Assembly: GCA_946535435.1 (NCBI GenBank)
Contig: CAMNDM010000004.1
Coordinates: forward strand, 76,618-140,617
Direction: 5' to 3'
Length of the DNA: 64,000 bases
Origin: Physcocola sp002396385
Lineage (GTDB): Bacteria > Bacteroidota > Bacteroidia > Bacteroidales > Paludibacteraceae
Within the stretch, counting starts at the first letter, position 1. Every line of letters starts with the position of its first letter. The position numbers and the translations under genes are program-made. The notes beneath the pieces were generated by a model. That model was not told the origin of the DNA and did no database searches. It saw nothing but the letters and a program-made list of their open reading frames with translations. Of the stretch, positions 7,876 to 19,872 are shown piece after piece.

Positions 7876-10198
7876 TGTTCAATAATTTTTCAAGGTCCTT
7901 GACTTCGTCTTTCTTGCCAATCATTTCGAAATCCATCTGCTTCTTCTCCAGATTGCATTTCGCTACTCTGATCACAACCTCGTCGCCCAGTTGGTAGCTC
8001 TTGCGCGTATGTTCGCCTACCATTTGGTAGTTCTTCTCGTCGAAGATGTAGAAGTCGTCGTTCAAATCGCGTGCTGGTACCATACCTTCGCACTTGTTCT
8101 CGTTCAACTCTACATACAGGCCCCATTCCTGAATGCCCGAAATGGTACCGAGGTAGATGTTCCCGATTTTGTCCATCATAAACTCCACCTCTTTGTATTT
8201 GATTGAGGCGCGTTCGGCGTTGGCTGCCAGCACTTCTTGTGCCGAACAGTGCTCGCAAAGGTCTTCAATAGTCTTTTTGTCTGCGCTCTTCTCGCCTGCT
8301 GCATAGCGGTCAAGTAAGCGGTGGACCATTACGTCGGGGTAACGGCGTATAGGCGATGTGAAGTGGGTATAGTAGTCGAATGCCAAACCATAGTGCCCAA
8401 CGTTGTTGGTGGTGTATACGGCTTTTGCCATCGACCTTACGGCTATTGTCTCAATCAGGTTTTGCTCCTTTTTGCCGTTTACGTCCTTCAACAGCTGGTT
8501 GATGGAGTTCGACACCTCGTTGTTTTTACCCTCAGTCTTGATTTTGTAATTGAATTTTGAAATGAACTCGTTCAAACTTGTCAAACGGTCGGGGTCTGGC
8601 GTGTCGTGCACACGGTATACAAACGTCTTGGCCTTTTTGCCAGGGGCCGCTTTTCCTATGTGGGTCGCAACAGTCTTGTTTGCCAACAGCATGAATTCCT
8701 CTACCAGCTTGTTGGCGTCTTTGCTCTCTTTAAAGTAGACGCTCAGAGGCTTCCCGTTCTCGTCAAGCACAAATTTTGTCTCCTTGCTCTCGAAGTTGAT
8801 GGCGCCGTTTTTGAATCGTTCCTCGCGGAGCTTTTTTGCCAGTCTGTCGAGTATCAGAATCTCCTCAGCATAGTCGCCCTCTTTCTTCTCGATACGCTCT
8901 TGTGCCTCTTCGTAGCAGAAGCGGCGGTTCGAGCGGATGATGGTGTGCGCTATCTTGTAGTTGTACACTTTCGCGTTGTCGTCCATCTCGAAAAGTACCG
9001 AGTAGGCGAATTTGTCCTCGTCTTGGCGTAGCGAGCACAGCACGTTGCACAAACATTCCGGCAACATTGGTATTGTACGGTCTACCAGGTAGACCGATGT
9101 TGCGCGTTCTACGGCCTCTTGGTCAAGCAGGTCGCCTTCCTTCATGAAGTGGCTCACATCGGCAATGTGGACGCCTGCCTCCCAATGCCCGTTCTCCAGT
9201 TTCTTGATGGAGAGCGCATCGTCGAAGTCTTTCGCGTCGATAGGGTCAATGGTGAAAGTCACCACGTCGCGGTAGTCGATGCGTTCTTTTAAGTCTTGTT
9301 CGGTGATTTCTCCCGATAGCGTTTCTGCGTATCGGCTGATTTCTTCCGGATAACTGTATGGTAAGCCGAATTCGGCCAAAATAGCGTGCATCTCGGTGTT
9401 GTTGTCGCCTGCGTGGCCTAGCACGTCGATGACTTCACCGTTCGGATTCTTGTCTTCGTCTTCCCAGCCCAGGAAGCGGACCAGCACTTTGTCGCCGTCT
9501 TCGCCGTTCTTTATCTTGTCTAGTGGAACGAAGATGTCGTTAGGACAGATGCGTCTGTCCATTTTTACGAAGGCGAACTTCTCCGATACGCACAGTTCAC
9601 CGACAAATGTCTCGCGGGCGCGTTCCAATACGGTTACAACCTGCCCGGCTTCGCTGTCTTCTTTGGTGTGGTCGAATTTGCGAATCAGCACGGTGTCGTT
9701 TGCAAGGGCGTGGTTCATATTGTCTTCGCCAATGAAAACCTCGTCTGCTCCGTTGGCGTTTTCTGCGCCTTCAGGCACAAACACAATCTTGAAACCGGTC
9801 TTTCTCACCAGTTTACCCTTGTATAGCCTTATGTCGTTGTTGAATTGGTATTTTCCTGTCTCTGGTACAACTATGTAGCCGCGTTTGTATAGGTAGATGA
9901 TGTTTTGGTCCAATTCGCTGATCTCTTCCTTCTGTTTCGCGTTCATCGCCTCTAGCACCTGTTTGTGGTTGACTACTTTGTCGCGGTTCTTGTAGAAATA
10001 GCGGACCAAAGCCTGTTCTATGGCGTTTCTCGTCTCCTTTCGCAAACCATTCCTTTTCTCGCTAGGCTTGCCGAAACGGCTGCCACGGAAACTGAATGCA
10101 CTGGCTATTTTTTTTGCGCTGTCCTTGACGCTGCGTCGTTCGCTACTTTTCTTGCTGCTTTTTTTGCCAATACCACCTCGGCCTTTTCTTCTACTCAT
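7862..10198 (-). CDS. rnr: Ribonuclease R
   Basis: A 778-residue 3'-5' exoribonuclease of the RNB (RNase II/R) family, degrading structured RNA in the cytoplasm. A Lys/Arg/Ser-rich N-terminal extension precedes the winged-helix region, the cold-shock domains (IVPETGKYQF; FVGELCVSEKFAFVKMD), the catalytic RNB domain with DPIDAKDFDDAL (Asp cluster that binds Mg2+) and HFTSPIRRYPDVMVHRLL, and a C-terminal S1 domain. The length fits RNase R. The lipoprotein gene overlaps its 3' end by 14 bases. Confidence 0.95.
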   Translation of the reverse strand: MSRRKGRGGIGKKSSKKSSERRSVKDSAKKIASAFSFRGSRFGKPSEKRNGLRKETRNAIEQALVRYFYKNRDKVVNHKQVLEAMNAKQKEEISELDQNIIYLYKRGYIVVPETGKYQFNNDIRLYKGKLVRKTGFKIVFVPEGAENANGADEVFIGEDNMNHALANDTVLIRKFDHTKEDSEAGQVVTVLERARETFVGELCVSEKFAFVKMDRRICPNDIFVPLDKIKNGEDGDKVLVRFLGWEDEDKNPNGEVIDVLGHAGDNNTEMHAILAEFGLPYSYPEEISRYAETLSGEITEQDLKERIDYRDVVTFTIDPIDAKDFDDALSIKKLENGHWEAGVHIADVSHFMKEGDLLDQEAVERATSVYLVDRTIPMLPECLCNVLCSLRQDEDKFAYSVLFEMDDNAKVYNYKIAHTIIRSNRRFCYEEAQERIEKKEGDYAEEILILDRLAKKLREERFKNGAINFESKETKFVLDENGKPLSVYFKESKDANKLVEEFMLLANKTVATHIGKAAPGKKAKTFVYRVHDTPDPDRLTSLNEFISKFNYKIKTEGKNNEVSNSINQLLKDVNGKKEQNLIETIAVRSMAKAVYTTNNVGHYGLAFDYYTHFTSPIRRYPDVMVHRLLDRYAAGEKSADKKTIEDLCEHCSAQEVLAANAERASIKYKEVEFMMDKIGNIYLGTISGIQEWGLYVELNENKCEGMVPARDLNDDFYIFDEKNYQMVGEHTRKSYQLGDEVVIRVAKCNLEKKQMDFEMIGKKDEVKDLEKLLNNDPS

Positions 10199-10381
10199 TT
10201 TCTTTCTTTTTTGTCTGTCGACTTTACTGCATTGTTGTTGCTTTCTTCTTTTTGCCGGGCCGGTGGTGCCGGTTTATGCCCTTTGGCTTTTTCCCATATG
10301 CGACGCTGGCAGCAAAGTCTATTGTTTTTATTACTCGGTTTACGGACTTGTTCGGGGTGTCACGTAATACTCTTCAGTTTG

Positions 10382-10389
10382 CAAAGATA
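10382..10389 (-). promoter_or_regulatory. Possible -7 element of rnr
   Basis: TATCTTTG on the minus strand, about 185 nt upstream of the rnr start. No good -33 TTG is found at the expected spacing. The 10199-10380 stretch otherwise holds only this presumed untranslated leader. Confidence 0.3.
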
Positions 10390-10437
10390 GTCATTCCTAT
10401 GCAATTTTTGGGTGTCGCCTCCCAAATATGATAGGTA

Positions 10438-10478
10438 TAAAAAAACAGCACCAAGAATACTTGATGCTGCTGTTTTTT
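10438..10478 (-). terminator. Terminator of rpsO
   Basis: On the minus strand, an A-rich stretch and GCATCAAG pair with CTTGGTGC across a 4-nt loop (one G-U pair), with flanking CAG/CTG and a run of T. It lies just downstream of the rpsO stop. Confidence 0.65.
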
Positions 10479-10496
10479 ACTTGAAATGGCGAAGAT

Positions 10497-10766
10497 TTAC
10501 TTGCGGATTTCAAGAGCCTTGATAATAGCACGATATCTTTCGATATCTCTGTCCTTAAGGTAGTCAAGCTGGCGACGGCGTTTGCCGACCAATGCCTTAA
10601 GTGCACGCTGCGTAGTATAATCTTTGTGATTTGACTTCATGTGTTCAGTCAAATGGCTAATACGGTATGAAAATAGCGCTATCTGGGCCTCGCATGAGCC
10701 AGTATCGGTATTAGACTTCCCGTATTTGCCGAAGATTTCGGCTTTCTTTGCAGAATCTAAATACAT
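10497..10766 (-). CDS. rpsO: 30S ribosomal protein S15
   Basis: An 89-residue S15, the usual length. It binds 16S rRNA in the central domain (platform) of the small subunit. The family core is visible: DTGSCEAQIALFSYRI, LTEHMKSNHKDY, RALKALVGKRRRQLDYL and a C-terminal YRAIIKALEIRK. It has its own promoter at 10801-10831 and its own terminator, so it is a single-gene transcript between thiC and rnr. Confidence 0.98.
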   Translation of the reverse strand: MYLDSAKKAEIFGKYGKSNTDTGSCEAQIALFSYRISHLTEHMKSNHKDYTTQRALKALVGKRRRQLDYLKDRDIERYRAIIKALEIRK

Positions 10767-10800
10767 ATAATTTTGTTTTGTATAGTGAATTAATCGGGTG

Positions 10801-10831
10801 CAAAATTAGTGCTTTTTGTTTTGTTATCCAA
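10801..10831 (-). promoter_or_regulatory. rpsO promoter
   Basis: Read on the minus strand: TTG (10831-10829), 20 nt, TAATTTTG (10808-10801). This is an exact Bacteroidota -33/-7 arrangement, 35 nt upstream of the rpsO start. Confidence 0.7.
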
Positions 10832-10847
10832 AACTTATGACCTTTTT

Positions 10848-13662
<2,815 letters not shown>

Positions 13663-13695
13663 TTTGTCCCTTCCTCGCTTGGAAGTCTCTCTCTC

Positions 13696-14607
13696 TTATT
13701 TTTTGCTGGCATTAAAAAGGGTCGCTCTCTCTTCGTCTGTCAGCGAGGAATAGCCGCTTTCCTTTATCTTGTCTAGTATGGCGTCGATGGCCTCGTTTTG
13801 GGCTTTTTTACGCATGTTGTAGCTCTCGTCGGCCGCTTTCCCGTGGGTGTTGTTGTAAACAACCTTGAATTTTGGCGATTTGTTGCCTTTGAGCAGGTTG
13901 GCTAATTTGTCTACAAGGTTCGACAGGAAGTCTATGATGCGGCCTATCCATTGCGTTATGTTGGTTCCTTTACGCATGTGGTAGCCGAACAGGTAGCCTG
14001 CCACTGCACCGCCCAGGTGGGCGAAACAGCCTCCGGCGTTTTCCTTGTAGTCTACCAATACGCTTAGGGCTACAAACGCCATGGCAATCCATTTTAACCT
14101 TATCTCTCCCAACAACACCAGCTTTACCGGCATTTCCGGATTGGCTATGGCGGCTGCTACCAACACGGCCATAATGGCGGCCGACGAGCCGTCGAGGGTG
14201 GTGTAGTTGGTGTAGGCCGATAGCGATGGAAACAGATTGAGCGCCAGTATGAAGAACAGACCCCCTACCAGGCCTCCGAAAATGAACAGGTTCACCAAGT
14301 CGCGTGGCTGGTACGACAACATGAAGAGTTTTCCCATCCAGTACAGCATCAGTATGTTGAAGATGAAGTGGATGAACTGCTCGTGGTAGAACATATAGGT
14401 CACGAGTGACCATGGCATCGACACGGCTTCCGCTATGTTGGCCGGTAGCGCGAAGATGAACCTTAGTAGAACTGACGAATCGAACAAACTTAATACCATG
14501 CTTGTTAACGATGTCGTTAAGTATATGCCGCTAAGTATGAATATCAGTTTGCTTAACAGGTCGCCCTCTTTATACAGGGTTCCTAACTCTTTGAACGTAT
14601 TTGACAT
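13696..14607 (-). CDS. Rhomboid family intramembrane serine protease
   Basis: A 303-residue polytopic membrane protein. Rhomboid features are visible: YMFYHEQFIHFIFNILMLYW, then DGSSAAIMAVLVA carrying the GxS nucleophile motif, and FAHLGGAVAGYLFGY with the catalytic His. A soluble C-terminal tail of about 85 residues ends in DEERATLFNASKK, a motif common at the tail of Bacteroidota rhomboids. It cleaves substrates within the membrane. It is preceded by another rhomboid gene 19 nt upstream. Confidence 0.9.
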   Translation of the reverse strand: MSNTFKELGTLYKEGDLLSKLIFILSGIYLTTSLTSMVLSLFDSSVLLRFIFALPANIAEAVSMPWSLVTYMFYHEQFIHFIFNILMLYWMGKLFMLSYQPRDLVNLFIFGGLVGGLFFILALNLFPSLSAYTNYTTLDGSSAAIMAVLVAAAIANPEMPVKLVLLGEIRLKWIAMAFVALSVLVDYKENAGGCFAHLGGAVAGYLFGYHMRKGTNITQWIGRIIDFLSNLVDKLANLLKGNKSPKFKVVYNNTHGKAADESYNMRKKAQNEAIDAILDKIKESGYSSLTDEERATLFNASKK

Positions 14608-14626
14608 CTTAATTCCCTTTTTTCTG

Positions 14627-15433
14627 TTAGTACATCGGTCCTGATTCTTCCCCTGTCCGGCGCCACCAGAGTATTAGCAGAACCCCGAACAGTACGCCTC
14701 CCAAATGGGCTAAATGGGCTATGCCGTCGCTGGTCCTCGCAAATGTTTCCACTACTTCCAGTACAATGAAGAAGCCTATCATAAACTTCGCTCTGATGGG
14801 GATGGGTATGAAGAAAAAGAACAACGGCAGGTTCGGAAACACCATCGCAAAGGCGGTCATCACCCCAAATGTCGCTCCCGATGCGCCTACTACCAGTGGG
14901 GTCATATATTCCATAATGAAGCGGCGCAGCCCTTCTGTGCTGTCAAAGTGTACAATGTTTGGAATGTTGTGGGTTCCCGTGTTTATATTGAACGACGTGG
15001 TGGCTCCTCCGTTGGTTATGTCGCTGCCGAAGACTGAAATACAGAGGTCGGAGGTCGACTCCCCGACAAACATGGTACTCCAGGCGGCCTGTTGGGCTAC
15101 GGCTCCTCCTATACCGCAGATGAAGTAGAAAAGGAGGAAGCGGGCTGTCCCCCAATGGCGTTCCATCATAGAACCGAACATCCACAGGTTGAACATATTG
15201 AAGAACACATGCATTATGCCGCTTCGGTCGTGTAAAAACATGTAACTGATCATCTGGAAGGGCTTGAAACTATCCGACTCCCAGTAATGCAACCCGAATA
15301 CCGTATGAAGGTCAATGCCGATAAGGTGCTTGTTGCAGTTGGTTATGTCGAACAGCCATATCAGCAGGTTGATGATGATAAGGTTTTTTACCCCCGGACC
15401 TAAGTCGAAAAGTGGTGATCTGTTTTGTGACAT
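14627..15433 (-). CDS. Rhomboid family intramembrane serine protease
   Basis: A 268-residue membrane protein with clear rhomboid motifs: MFLHDRSGIMHVFFNMFNLWMFG, VVGASGATFGVMTAFA (catalytic Ser in GASGA) and HLAHLGGVLFGVLLI (catalytic His). An insertion of about 50 residues between helices 3 and 4 is typical of the Bacteroidota subgroup. First gene of the rhomboid-rhomboid-endonuclease-thiC run. The paralogue follows directly. Confidence 0.92.
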   Translation of the reverse strand: MSQNRSPLFDLGPGVKNLIIINLLIWLFDITNCNKHLIGIDLHTVFGLHYWESDSFKPFQMISYMFLHDRSGIMHVFFNMFNLWMFGSMMERHWGTARFLLFYFICGIGGAVAQQAAWSTMFVGESTSDLCISVFGSDITNGGATTSFNINTGTHNIPNIVHFDSTEGLRRFIMEYMTPLVVGASGATFGVMTAFAMVFPNLPLFFFFIPIPIRAKFMIGFFIVLEVVETFARTSDGIAHLAHLGGVLFGVLLILWWRRTGEESGPMY

Positions 15434-15452
15434 ATTCTGAATTTGTTTGCTG

Positions 15453-15460
15453 CAAAGTTA
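15453..15460 (-). promoter_or_regulatory. Possible -7 element of the rhomboid-thiC run
   Basis: TAACTTTG on the minus strand, 20 nt upstream of the first rhomboid start. A matching -33 TTG is not evident. Confidence 0.4.
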
Positions 15461-15707
15461 CTCTTTTTTATTGTAATTTCTGGCCTTTTGGACCTCCTAT
15501 GACCCCCTTTCATGGCTTTAGAGGCGTTTATTTCTTTTTTTTACTCATTTTTCTGCCCTCTTCTCTTGTTTTTTAATGTTTTATCTATAATTTTGGGTTT
15601 GTGCCAAGTTTGCAAGGCGGGCTAGTTAGTATGTGTTAATAAAAGTTCCTGATCTGGTAACCTTGAAAAACAAGAATTATTAATTTATTTCTCTTATATA
15701 TTGTATT

Positions 15708-15971
15708 ATGAATAAAAGTGAATTGGTAGATGCTATCGCAACTGCTTCTCAGTTGACTAAGGCTGATAGCGAAAAAGCTTTGAACGCATTTATTGACGCT
15801 GTTAAGGGTGCTCTTAAGAAAAAAGATTCTGTTGCCCTCATTGGTTTCGGTACTTTCTCTACTGTCGAGAAGGCTGCTCACGAAGGTATCAATCCTGCTA
15901 CTAAGGCAAAAATCAAAATCCCTGCTAAGACTGTCGCTAAGTTCAAACCAAGCTCAAAGATTCTTGACTAA
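15708..15971 (+). CDS. HU family DNA-binding protein
   Basis: An 87-residue histone-like protein that bends and compacts DNA as a dimer. MNKSELVDAIA, ALNAFIDAVKGALKKKDSVALIGFGTF and the DNA-contacting arm with INPATKAKIKIPAKTV (the NPxTxxxIxIPA type signature) are all present. The arm is slightly shorter than the usual 90-residue form, which is within family range. It is a single-gene transcript with its own terminator 30 nt downstream. Confidence 0.95.
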   Translation: MNKSELVDAIATASQLTKADSEKALNAFIDAVKGALKKKDSVALIGFGTFSTVEKAAHEGINPATKAKIKIPAKTVAKFKPSSKILD

Positions 15972-16000
15972 TCCAGATTAAGAAATTTTGACATTGATAA

Positions 16001-16026
16001 AAAGAGACCTTCGGGTCTCTTTTTTC
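16001..16026 (+). terminator. Terminator of the HU gene
   Basis: Perfect 9-bp stem AAAGAGACC/GGTCTCTTT with a TTCG tetraloop, followed by a T run. Confidence 0.9.
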
Positions 16027-16083
16027 GTTGTCTACCTTTTTGTTCGTACATTTGCATCGGTTAATCTGATTTTTTTTTGAAAA

Positions 16084-17589
16084 ATGGCTGAAATGAAGAA
16101 TTTGGCTGCACAGACCGCTGTATATGGTCTTAGCAGCATTTTAGGACGTTTCCTCAACTGGTGCCTGGCTCCTCTCTACACTTACGTGCTGGCCAGCCAG
16201 TCGGAATATGGCATCTATACAAACATTTATGCTTGGACCGCCCTCCTCATCGTTATCCTTACCTATGGTATGGAGACGGGCTTTTTCCGCTTTGTAAATA
16301 AAGAGGAAAACGACCCGAAAAGGGTCTATAGCTCTGTCTTGTGGTGTGTCGGCTTGTCTTCCGCCGTTTTTGCCGTCTTTGCCGTGTTGTGCTCGCCTGT
16401 TATGGCTCATGCGTTGCAAATTGACGGACACTCCGACTTTGTCGCGGTTATGTGCGTAACGGTGGCTATCGATGCTTTCTGCTGCATTCCTATGGCTTAT
16501 CTGCGCTACAAAAACCGTTCTGCCAAGTTTGCCATGGTCAATCTGATCATGATTGCCGTCAATATCTTTTTTAACATCTTCTTCCTCTTGGTTTGTCCTT
16601 GGCTCCATAATGTGGCTCCCGCTTCTGTCGATTGGTTCTACAATCCTTCTTATAGCGTTGGCTATGTGTTTGTGGCAAACCTGATTTCTACTTTGAGCAA
16701 GGTGGCGTTGCTTTCTCGTGAAATCAGAGAGTCTGACTTCTTAATCGACAGGAATCTGCTCGCTAAAATGTTGCGGTATTCCTTCCCTTTGCTTATTCTG
16801 GGGGTAGCTGGCATTATGAACCAGACACTCGACAAAATACTTTTCCCGGTTATCTATACGTGGAGCGGACATTCTGTTGCTGAGGCGCAGGCTCAATTGG
16901 GTATATATGGCGCCTGCTTTAAGGTGGCTATGGTGATGATGATGTTTACCCAGGCCTTCCGCTATGCCTACGAACCATTCGTGTTCGCCCAAAACAAGGG
17001 GGGCGATAAAAAAAAGGAGTATGCCGATGCTATGAAGTTCTTCGTCATCTTCTCGCTGCTGATTTTCCTAGGTATGGTGTTCTACCTCGATATCCTCAAA
17101 TTTATTATCCAGGCCGACTACCATGTGGGGCTGTCCATCGTTCCTGTGGTTTTGGTGTCTTATTTGTTCCAAGGCATCTATTTCAACTTGTCGCTGTGGT
17201 ATAAACTGACCGACAAAACCTTCTTTGGGGCGGTGTTCTCTGTGGTGGGACTGGTTATTACGTTTGTGGTCAATGTGGTGGGCGTGCCGGTCTGGAGTTA
17301 CTGGGCTTCGGCTGTGGCTTCGCTTGTTTGCTTTGTCACAATCACCATCATTTCGTATTTTGCCGGGCAGCGTTACTATCCCGTCAACTACGACCTCAAG
17401 TCAATGGCGCTTTACTTCTTTGTCGCTATGGCCATGTTTGCCGTTAGTCGTTTGTCTCCGCTCTGTGGGGTCCTTGCCTATGTGCAGAATACGGCTTTGC
17501 TGGCGCTATATCTGGCTTTGGTCTTTAAACGCGATTTGCCTATTACTGCGGTTCCTTTTGTGGGACGCTTTTTCCGTCACAACCAATAG
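16084..17589 (+). CDS. Polysaccharide flippase (Wzx/MATE-like)
   Basis: A 501-residue polytopic membrane protein with about 14 hydrophobic segments. The N-terminus (MKNLAAQTAVYGLSSILGRFLNW) and a conserved YGMETGFFRF segment after the second helix mark the Bacteroidota oligosaccharide flippase group, which moves lipid-linked glycans across the inner membrane. A cytoplasmic loop with a Lys-rich stretch (GGDKKKEYADAMKFF) is seen at mid-protein. The transglutaminase-like gene follows within 6 nt, so the two probably share a transcript. The substrate is unknown. Confidence 0.88.
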   Translation: MAEMKNLAAQTAVYGLSSILGRFLNWCLAPLYTYVLASQSEYGIYTNIYAWTALLIVILTYGMETGFFRFVNKEENDPKRVYSSVLWCVGLSSAVFAVFAVLCSPVMAHALQIDGHSDFVAVMCVTVAIDAFCCIPMAYLRYKNRSAKFAMVNLIMIAVNIFFNIFFLLVCPWLHNVAPASVDWFYNPSYSVGYVFVANLISTLSKVALLSREIRESDFLIDRNLLAKMLRYSFPLLILGVAGIMNQTLDKILFPVIYTWSGHSVAEAQAQLGIYGACFKVAMVMMMFTQAFRYAYEPFVFAQNKGGDKKKEYADAMKFFVIFSLLIFLGMVFYLDILKFIIQADYHVGLSIVPVVLVSYLFQGIYFNLSLWYKLTDKTFFGAVFSVVGLVITFVVNVVGVPVWSYWASAVASLVCFVTITIISYFAGQRYYPVNYDLKSMALYFFVAMAMFAVSRLSPLCGVLAYVQNTALLALYLALVFKRDLPITAVPFVGRFFRHNQ

Positions 17590-17594
17590 TGCCT

Positions 17595-18671
17595 ATGCTT
17601 AAGTTGCTCCTGCCAGTCTTATTGGGCTTGTGCTTTCTGTGCCCGGGTGCGCGTGCTTTGCCTGCCGATGCCTATGTGGCGGTTAATATACCTGCCCGCT
17701 ACATGGTGTCGCTCGATGCTTTGGCGTCTTATATCCGTGCCAATTACAATGGTACCGAAGCGCAACTGTGGGCGCTCTACTCATGGGAGGCTTCTCGCTT
17801 GCGGTACAATCTTTCGAAGCGGGACGTACAGCTGAATATTACCAATCCTGACGAGTTGGCGTTGTGGACGCTGAAAAGTGGCGAGGGTGTATGTGCCAAT
17901 TTCGCCGCTCTCTTCTATGCTGTCGCCCGAAGGCTTGGGGTGGAGGCTTATCTGGTCGGGGGGTATGCGGTTACCCATAACAATGTACGCGACGACGGAC
18001 ATGAGTGGGTGGGGTGCGTCATAGAGGGTAAACCATTCTTTTTCGACCCTACCTGGGGTGGCGGTTATATGTTGAACGACGCTCAGTATGTGCATAGGCT
18101 GAATGCGGCCTATTTTATGGTGAAACCGGAAGATATGGTGCGGACCCACATGCCTGAAGATCCGCTCTTCCAGTTCCTCGACTTCCCGCATTACTACGAC
18201 GAAATTGACAATCCGGGGGTCGACCATCCGGTGAGCGTGTATTTTAATTGGCGTGACTCGCTGGCGACTTATAACAGACAGGATACACTTGCACGCTTAG
18301 GCGGACAGCTGGCGCGTATGCGCCGGAATGGCTTTGCTAACGATTGGATTTCTGGCGAGATCTTGCGGTTGCAACACAATTACGAGGCTATGTTGCTGAA
18401 TCGACAGGTCGATGTCTTTAACGATTGTGTTGACCGCTCGAACAAACTTATTGCCCGTGTTAACAACCGTCCTGCCGATGGCTCGAACGCGCAGATCTTG
18501 TTGCGTGAGGTAGCCGATATTAGAAAAACGCTTGTCGCTATGGCCGATGTGCTCGATGAGGTCGATTTTTCTTCCGACGCCTTGGTCAAGGGGGCCGCTA
18601 AACTGCAACAACAGTCCGAAAGCCTCCTTTCTACTCTCTCTAAACTTGAAATTACATTAAATAAACGATAA
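17595..18671 (+). CDS. Secreted transglutaminase-like protein
   Basis: A 358-residue exported protein with a signal peptide (MLKLLLPVLLGLCFLCPGARA). The ATG at 17595 is preferred over the GTG at 17589 that overlaps the flippase stop. The domain has the papain-like transglutaminase triad: Cys in GEGVCANFAALFYAVARRLG, His in DGHEWVGCVI and Asp in FFFDPTWGG. The C-terminal half is helical and unrecognised. Bacterial members act as proteases or in protein cross-linking/turnover in the periplasm. It is followed 2 nt later by the LD-carboxypeptidase gene, which suggests an envelope role. Confidence 0.82.
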   Translation: MLKLLLPVLLGLCFLCPGARALPADAYVAVNIPARYMVSLDALASYIRANYNGTEAQLWALYSWEASRLRYNLSKRDVQLNITNPDELALWTLKSGEGVCANFAALFYAVARRLGVEAYLVGGYAVTHNNVRDDGHEWVGCVIEGKPFFFDPTWGGGYMLNDAQYVHRLNAAYFMVKPEDMVRTHMPEDPLFQFLDFPHYYDEIDNPGVDHPVSVYFNWRDSLATYNRQDTLARLGGQLARMRRNGFANDWISGEILRLQHNYEAMLLNRQVDVFNDCVDRSNKLIARVNNRPADGSNAQILLREVADIRKTLVAMADVLDEVDFSSDALVKGAAKLQQQSESLLSTLSKLEITLNKR

Positions 18672-18673
18672 TT

Positions 18674-19603
18674 ATGAGCAATAGTCTTCTTCCGCCTGCC
18701 CTCCAACAGGGCGATTTGGTCGTTATTTTGTCTCCCTCCAGTGCTTTGGCCGATGCTTCCTTAGTCGATGGCGCAAAACGCACTCTTGAAGGGTGGGGAC
18801 TTCGTGTCAGGGTCGCTAACCATGCCCTCGATAGTTTCAACCATTTCGCCGGTACCGATATTGACCGGTGTTCCGATTTTGAGGCTGCAATGAACGATCC
18901 AGAGGTGAAGTGCATTTTGTGTAGCCGTGGTGGGTATGGCGCTTCGCGTATGATTGACAACTTCCGTAGCGTCGATGTGCCGAACAACCCTAAATGGATT
19001 ATCGGCTTTAGCGATATTACCGCATTGCATGCCTATGTGTCTGTTTCCGGCACTTGCTCCCTGCATGCGCCTATGGCTAAGGCGCTGGCGAACTCCCACT
19101 CGCAGAAAAGGATACTGAAGAATATGCACGATATCCTTTTCGGTTTGAAGGGGATGGACTACAAGGTCGCTGCTCACCCGATGAACAGGGTGGGGACCGG
19201 ATGTGGAAGACTTTTTGGTGGTAACCTTTCCCTTATTTATTCTTTACAGGGTACGCCTTTCCAGTTCCCTGCCGACGGCGCCATTTTGTTTATCGAAGAC
19301 CTTTCTGAAAAGGTTTATCATATCGACCGTATGCTGATGAACTTGCGCTTGAGTGGCATGCTCTCACGCTTGAACGGACTCGTTGTCGGACAGTTTACCG
19401 ACCTTGTCCCTAATACGGGTATAGGGCAGTCTCTTGAGGAAATCGTTATGTCGAAGGTGGCCGATTACGGTTATCCTGTTTGCTTCAATTTCCCGGTAGG
19501 CCATGTGGGGCGTAATTTCCCTATGGTTGAGGGCGCTCTGGTTGAACTTTCTGTCTCTGCCGAAAAGGTCATGCTGGTCCAAAAAGAGTTCTACGGAAAA
19601 TAG
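18674..19603 (+). CDS. LD-carboxypeptidase (peptidase family S66)
   Basis: A 309-residue S66 peptidase. These cleave the L,D bond at the terminal D-Ala of murein tetrapeptides during peptidoglycan recycling. GDLVVILSPSSAL and LCSRGGYGASRM lead to the nucleophile Ser in GFSDITALH. Later the catalytic Glu lies in LFIEDLSEKVYHIDRML and the His in PVGHVGRNFPMVEGA. It starts 2 nt after the transglutaminase-like gene. No signal peptide is seen, consistent with the cytoplasmic LdcA type. Confidence 0.92.
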   Translation: MSNSLLPPALQQGDLVVILSPSSALADASLVDGAKRTLEGWGLRVRVANHALDSFNHFAGTDIDRCSDFEAAMNDPEVKCILCSRGGYGASRMIDNFRSVDVPNNPKWIIGFSDITALHAYVSVSGTCSLHAPMAKALANSHSQKRILKNMHDILFGLKGMDYKVAAHPMNRVGTGCGRLFGGNLSLIYSLQGTPFQFPADGAILFIEDLSEKVYHIDRMLMNLRLSGMLSRLNGLVVGQFTDLVPNTGIGQSLEEIVMSKVADYGYPVCFNFPVGHVGRNFPMVEGALVELSVSAEKVMLVQKEFYGK

Positions 19604-19638
19604 GTTCCTGTTTTATTTGAAAAAATGCGGTGATAAAC

Positions 19639-19669
19639 TTGCAGAATAGATGGGTTTGTGCTAATTTTG
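19639..19669 (+). promoter_or_regulatory. Promoter of tRNA-Asp copy 1
   Basis: TTG at 19639-19641, exactly 20 nt, TAATTTTG at 19662-19669. Confidence 0.7.
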
Positions 19670-19705
19670 CAACGCAAAACCGATAAGGTTTGGCTGGATT
19701 GGACT

Positions 19706-19779
19706 GGTGCGTTAGTTCAGCTGGTTAGAATGCCGCCCTGTCACGGCGGAGGTCATGGGTTCGAGTCCCATACGCACCG
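19706..19779 (+). tRNA. tRNA-Asp (GTC), copy 1
   Basis: A 74-nt cloverleaf: acceptor GGTGCGT/ACGCACC, D-arm GTTCAGCTGGTTAGAAT, anticodon stem CCGCC/GGCGG with loop CTGTCAC (anticodon GTC), T-arm ATGGG TTCGAGT CCCAT. The discriminator base is G and CCA is not encoded. It is identical to the copy at 27420. Confidence 0.97.
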
Positions 19780-19782
19780 CAG

Positions 19783-19814
19783 AAAGAGAATCAAGAATTT
19801 GGTTCTCTTTTTTT
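19783..19814 (+). terminator. Terminator after tRNA-Asp copy 1
   Basis: Stem AAAGAGAATC/GGTTCTCTTT with an 8-nt loop and a T run. The same hairpin follows the other tRNA-Asp copies and remnants. Confidence 0.85.
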
Positions 19815-19872
19815 GTATGTTGTATAAGGTTTTTTGATGTAGTTAGGTGCGGTGCATGGAACTGTATTGTTG

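Noticed and set aside
10020..10390. Plus-strand frames opposite the 5' end of rnr and beyond
   Set aside because: Overlap rnr or its leader and have Phe/Leu-rich shadow composition.
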